DNA from: an uncultured Flavobacteriales bacterium | Lineage (GTDB): Bacteria > Bacteroidota > Bacteroidia > Flavobacteriales_D > Sanyastnellaceae | Direction of reading: 5' to 3' | Assembly: GCA_937996585.1 (NCBI GenBank) | Contig: CALKUW010000264.1 | Coordinates: 1-6,161 of the forward strand | Length of the DNA stretch: 6,161 nt | In this document: piece by piece, positions 5,915-6,161 of the stretch | Numbering within the stretch: the stretch's first letter is position 1 | How the letters are laid out: the number at the start of each line of letters is the position of its first letter | Position numbers and translations under genes: made by a program | Notes under the pieces: model-generated | The model's database searches: none | Told to the model about the DNA's origin: nothing | Seen by the model: the letters and a program-made list of their open reading frames with translations, nothing else

Positions 5915-6161
5915 GTAGCAGACCATCCCGAAAGCGCCCAACAGACCGAGCACATCGTTGATGTTCACGATGCCATTGTCGTCGATGTCGGTTGGGGCGT
6001 CCGTGGCATTGCCGAAATCGGTCAACAGGAGAAGGAGGTCCGACGTGGAAACCAGCCCATCGCCATTGATGTCGACACCATCCGGACAGAGGGGGAATGG
6101 GAAGCACTGGTCTGAAATTCCGGCTCCGGCACACAGGCCCTTGGCCACGAAATAGGTGTCG
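5912..6161 (-). CDS. C-terminal end of a secreted or surface protein with dockerin-like repeats; 5' end outside window
   Basis: The frame is open to the right edge, and residues before the GTG at 6146-6148 (DTYF) continue the protein, so this is a 3' fragment of a larger gene. The visible 82 or so residues contain a short Cys-containing linker (CAGAG, DQC, PLCPDG) and two 21-residue calcium-loop repeats: one starts DINGDGLVSTSDLLLLL, the other DIDDNGIVNINDVLGLL, each ending in FG. Their D-x-N/D-x-D/N-G-x-V-x-x-x-D pattern matches type I dockerin/EF-hand-like loops. The protein ends MVCY just after the second repeat. Similar tails occur at the C-termini of secreted proteins of some Bacteroidota and Planctomycetota, where no cellulosome is known. 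The main domain is not visible, so no function can be given. Confidence 0.8.
   Translation of the reverse strand, partial: DTYFVAKGLCAGAGISDQCFPFPLCPDGVDINGDGLVSTSDLLLLLTDFGNATDAPTDIDDNGIVNINDVLGLLGAFGMVCY
5927..5989 (-). repeat. Dockerin-like calcium-loop repeat 2
   Basis: This is a second 21-residue unit, beginning 28 residues after the first, with Asp, Asp, Asn-Gly and Asp at the same loop positions, followed by a leucine-rich helix and FG. It lies four residues from the C-terminus. The two units together make the duplicated arrangement typical of dockerin modules. Confidence 0.75.
6011..6073 (-). repeat. Dockerin-like calcium-loop repeat 1
   Basis: This encodes a 21-residue unit with Asp, Asn, Asp-Gly and a final Asp at loop positions 1, 3, 5-6 and 12, then a leucine-rich helix (LLLLL) and FG. 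The spacing fits a type I dockerin loop; calcium binding is inferred from the pattern. Confidence 0.75.

Noticed and set aside
5904..5918. Imperfect palindrome around CTGATCAG as a possible bidirectional terminator
   Set aside because: The arms meet without a loop, the stem is short, and there is no T run on either side, so it does not look like an intrinsic terminator.

Overview
This GC-rich window carries a compact head-to-tail transcription unit on the + strand, followed by the 3' end of a convergent gene on the - strand. The layout and protein types point to a high-GC member of the Bacteroidota, perhaps a Flavobacteriales-like lineage known mostly from environmental genomes. Three things support this. 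The class A penicillin-binding protein has Bacteroidota-style segments around its transpeptidase domain. The genes lack clear Shine-Dalgarno sequences despite very tight spacing. A secreted protein ends in dockerin-like DxNxDG repeats. The taxonomic call is inference, because no rRNA or other marker gene is present.

Layout on the + strand: (1) the C-terminal part of a bifunctional penicillin-binding protein 1A, entering from the left edge and ending at 1708; (2) the A subunit of a type I (SCOT-like) CoA-transferase, 1713-2414; (3) a membrane-anchored protein of the PAPS-independent arylsulfotransferase (ASST) family, 2421-3869; (4) a membrane-anchored protein with a P-loop, PAPS-type sulfotransferase domain, 3875-5254; (5) the B (catalytic) subunit of the CoA-transferase, 5258-5911. 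The gaps between these genes are only 3 to 6 bases, so all five are probably co-transcribed. On the - strand, a secreted or surface protein with two C-terminal calcium-loop repeats starts beyond the right edge and stops at 5912, directly against the stop codon of the CoA-transferase B gene.

The most notable point is the pair of unrelated sulfotransferases wedged between the two halves of an obligate CoA-transferase heteromer. Predicted topology places the PAPS-type domain in the cytoplasm and the ASST propeller in the periplasm. This suggests a two-step sulfo-relay: PAPS sulfates a small phenolic carrier inside the cell, then ASST moves the sulfate from that carrier to an acceptor outside the cytoplasm. 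Caprazamycin biosynthesis (Cpz8 then Cpz4) is a precedent for such a two-enzyme logic. Here the carrier, the acceptor and the relay itself are unproven. A second oddity is a four-cysteine zinc-ribbon-like insertion in the linker region of the penicillin-binding protein.

There is no RNA gene, mobile element, CRISPR array or long non-coding stretch in the window.
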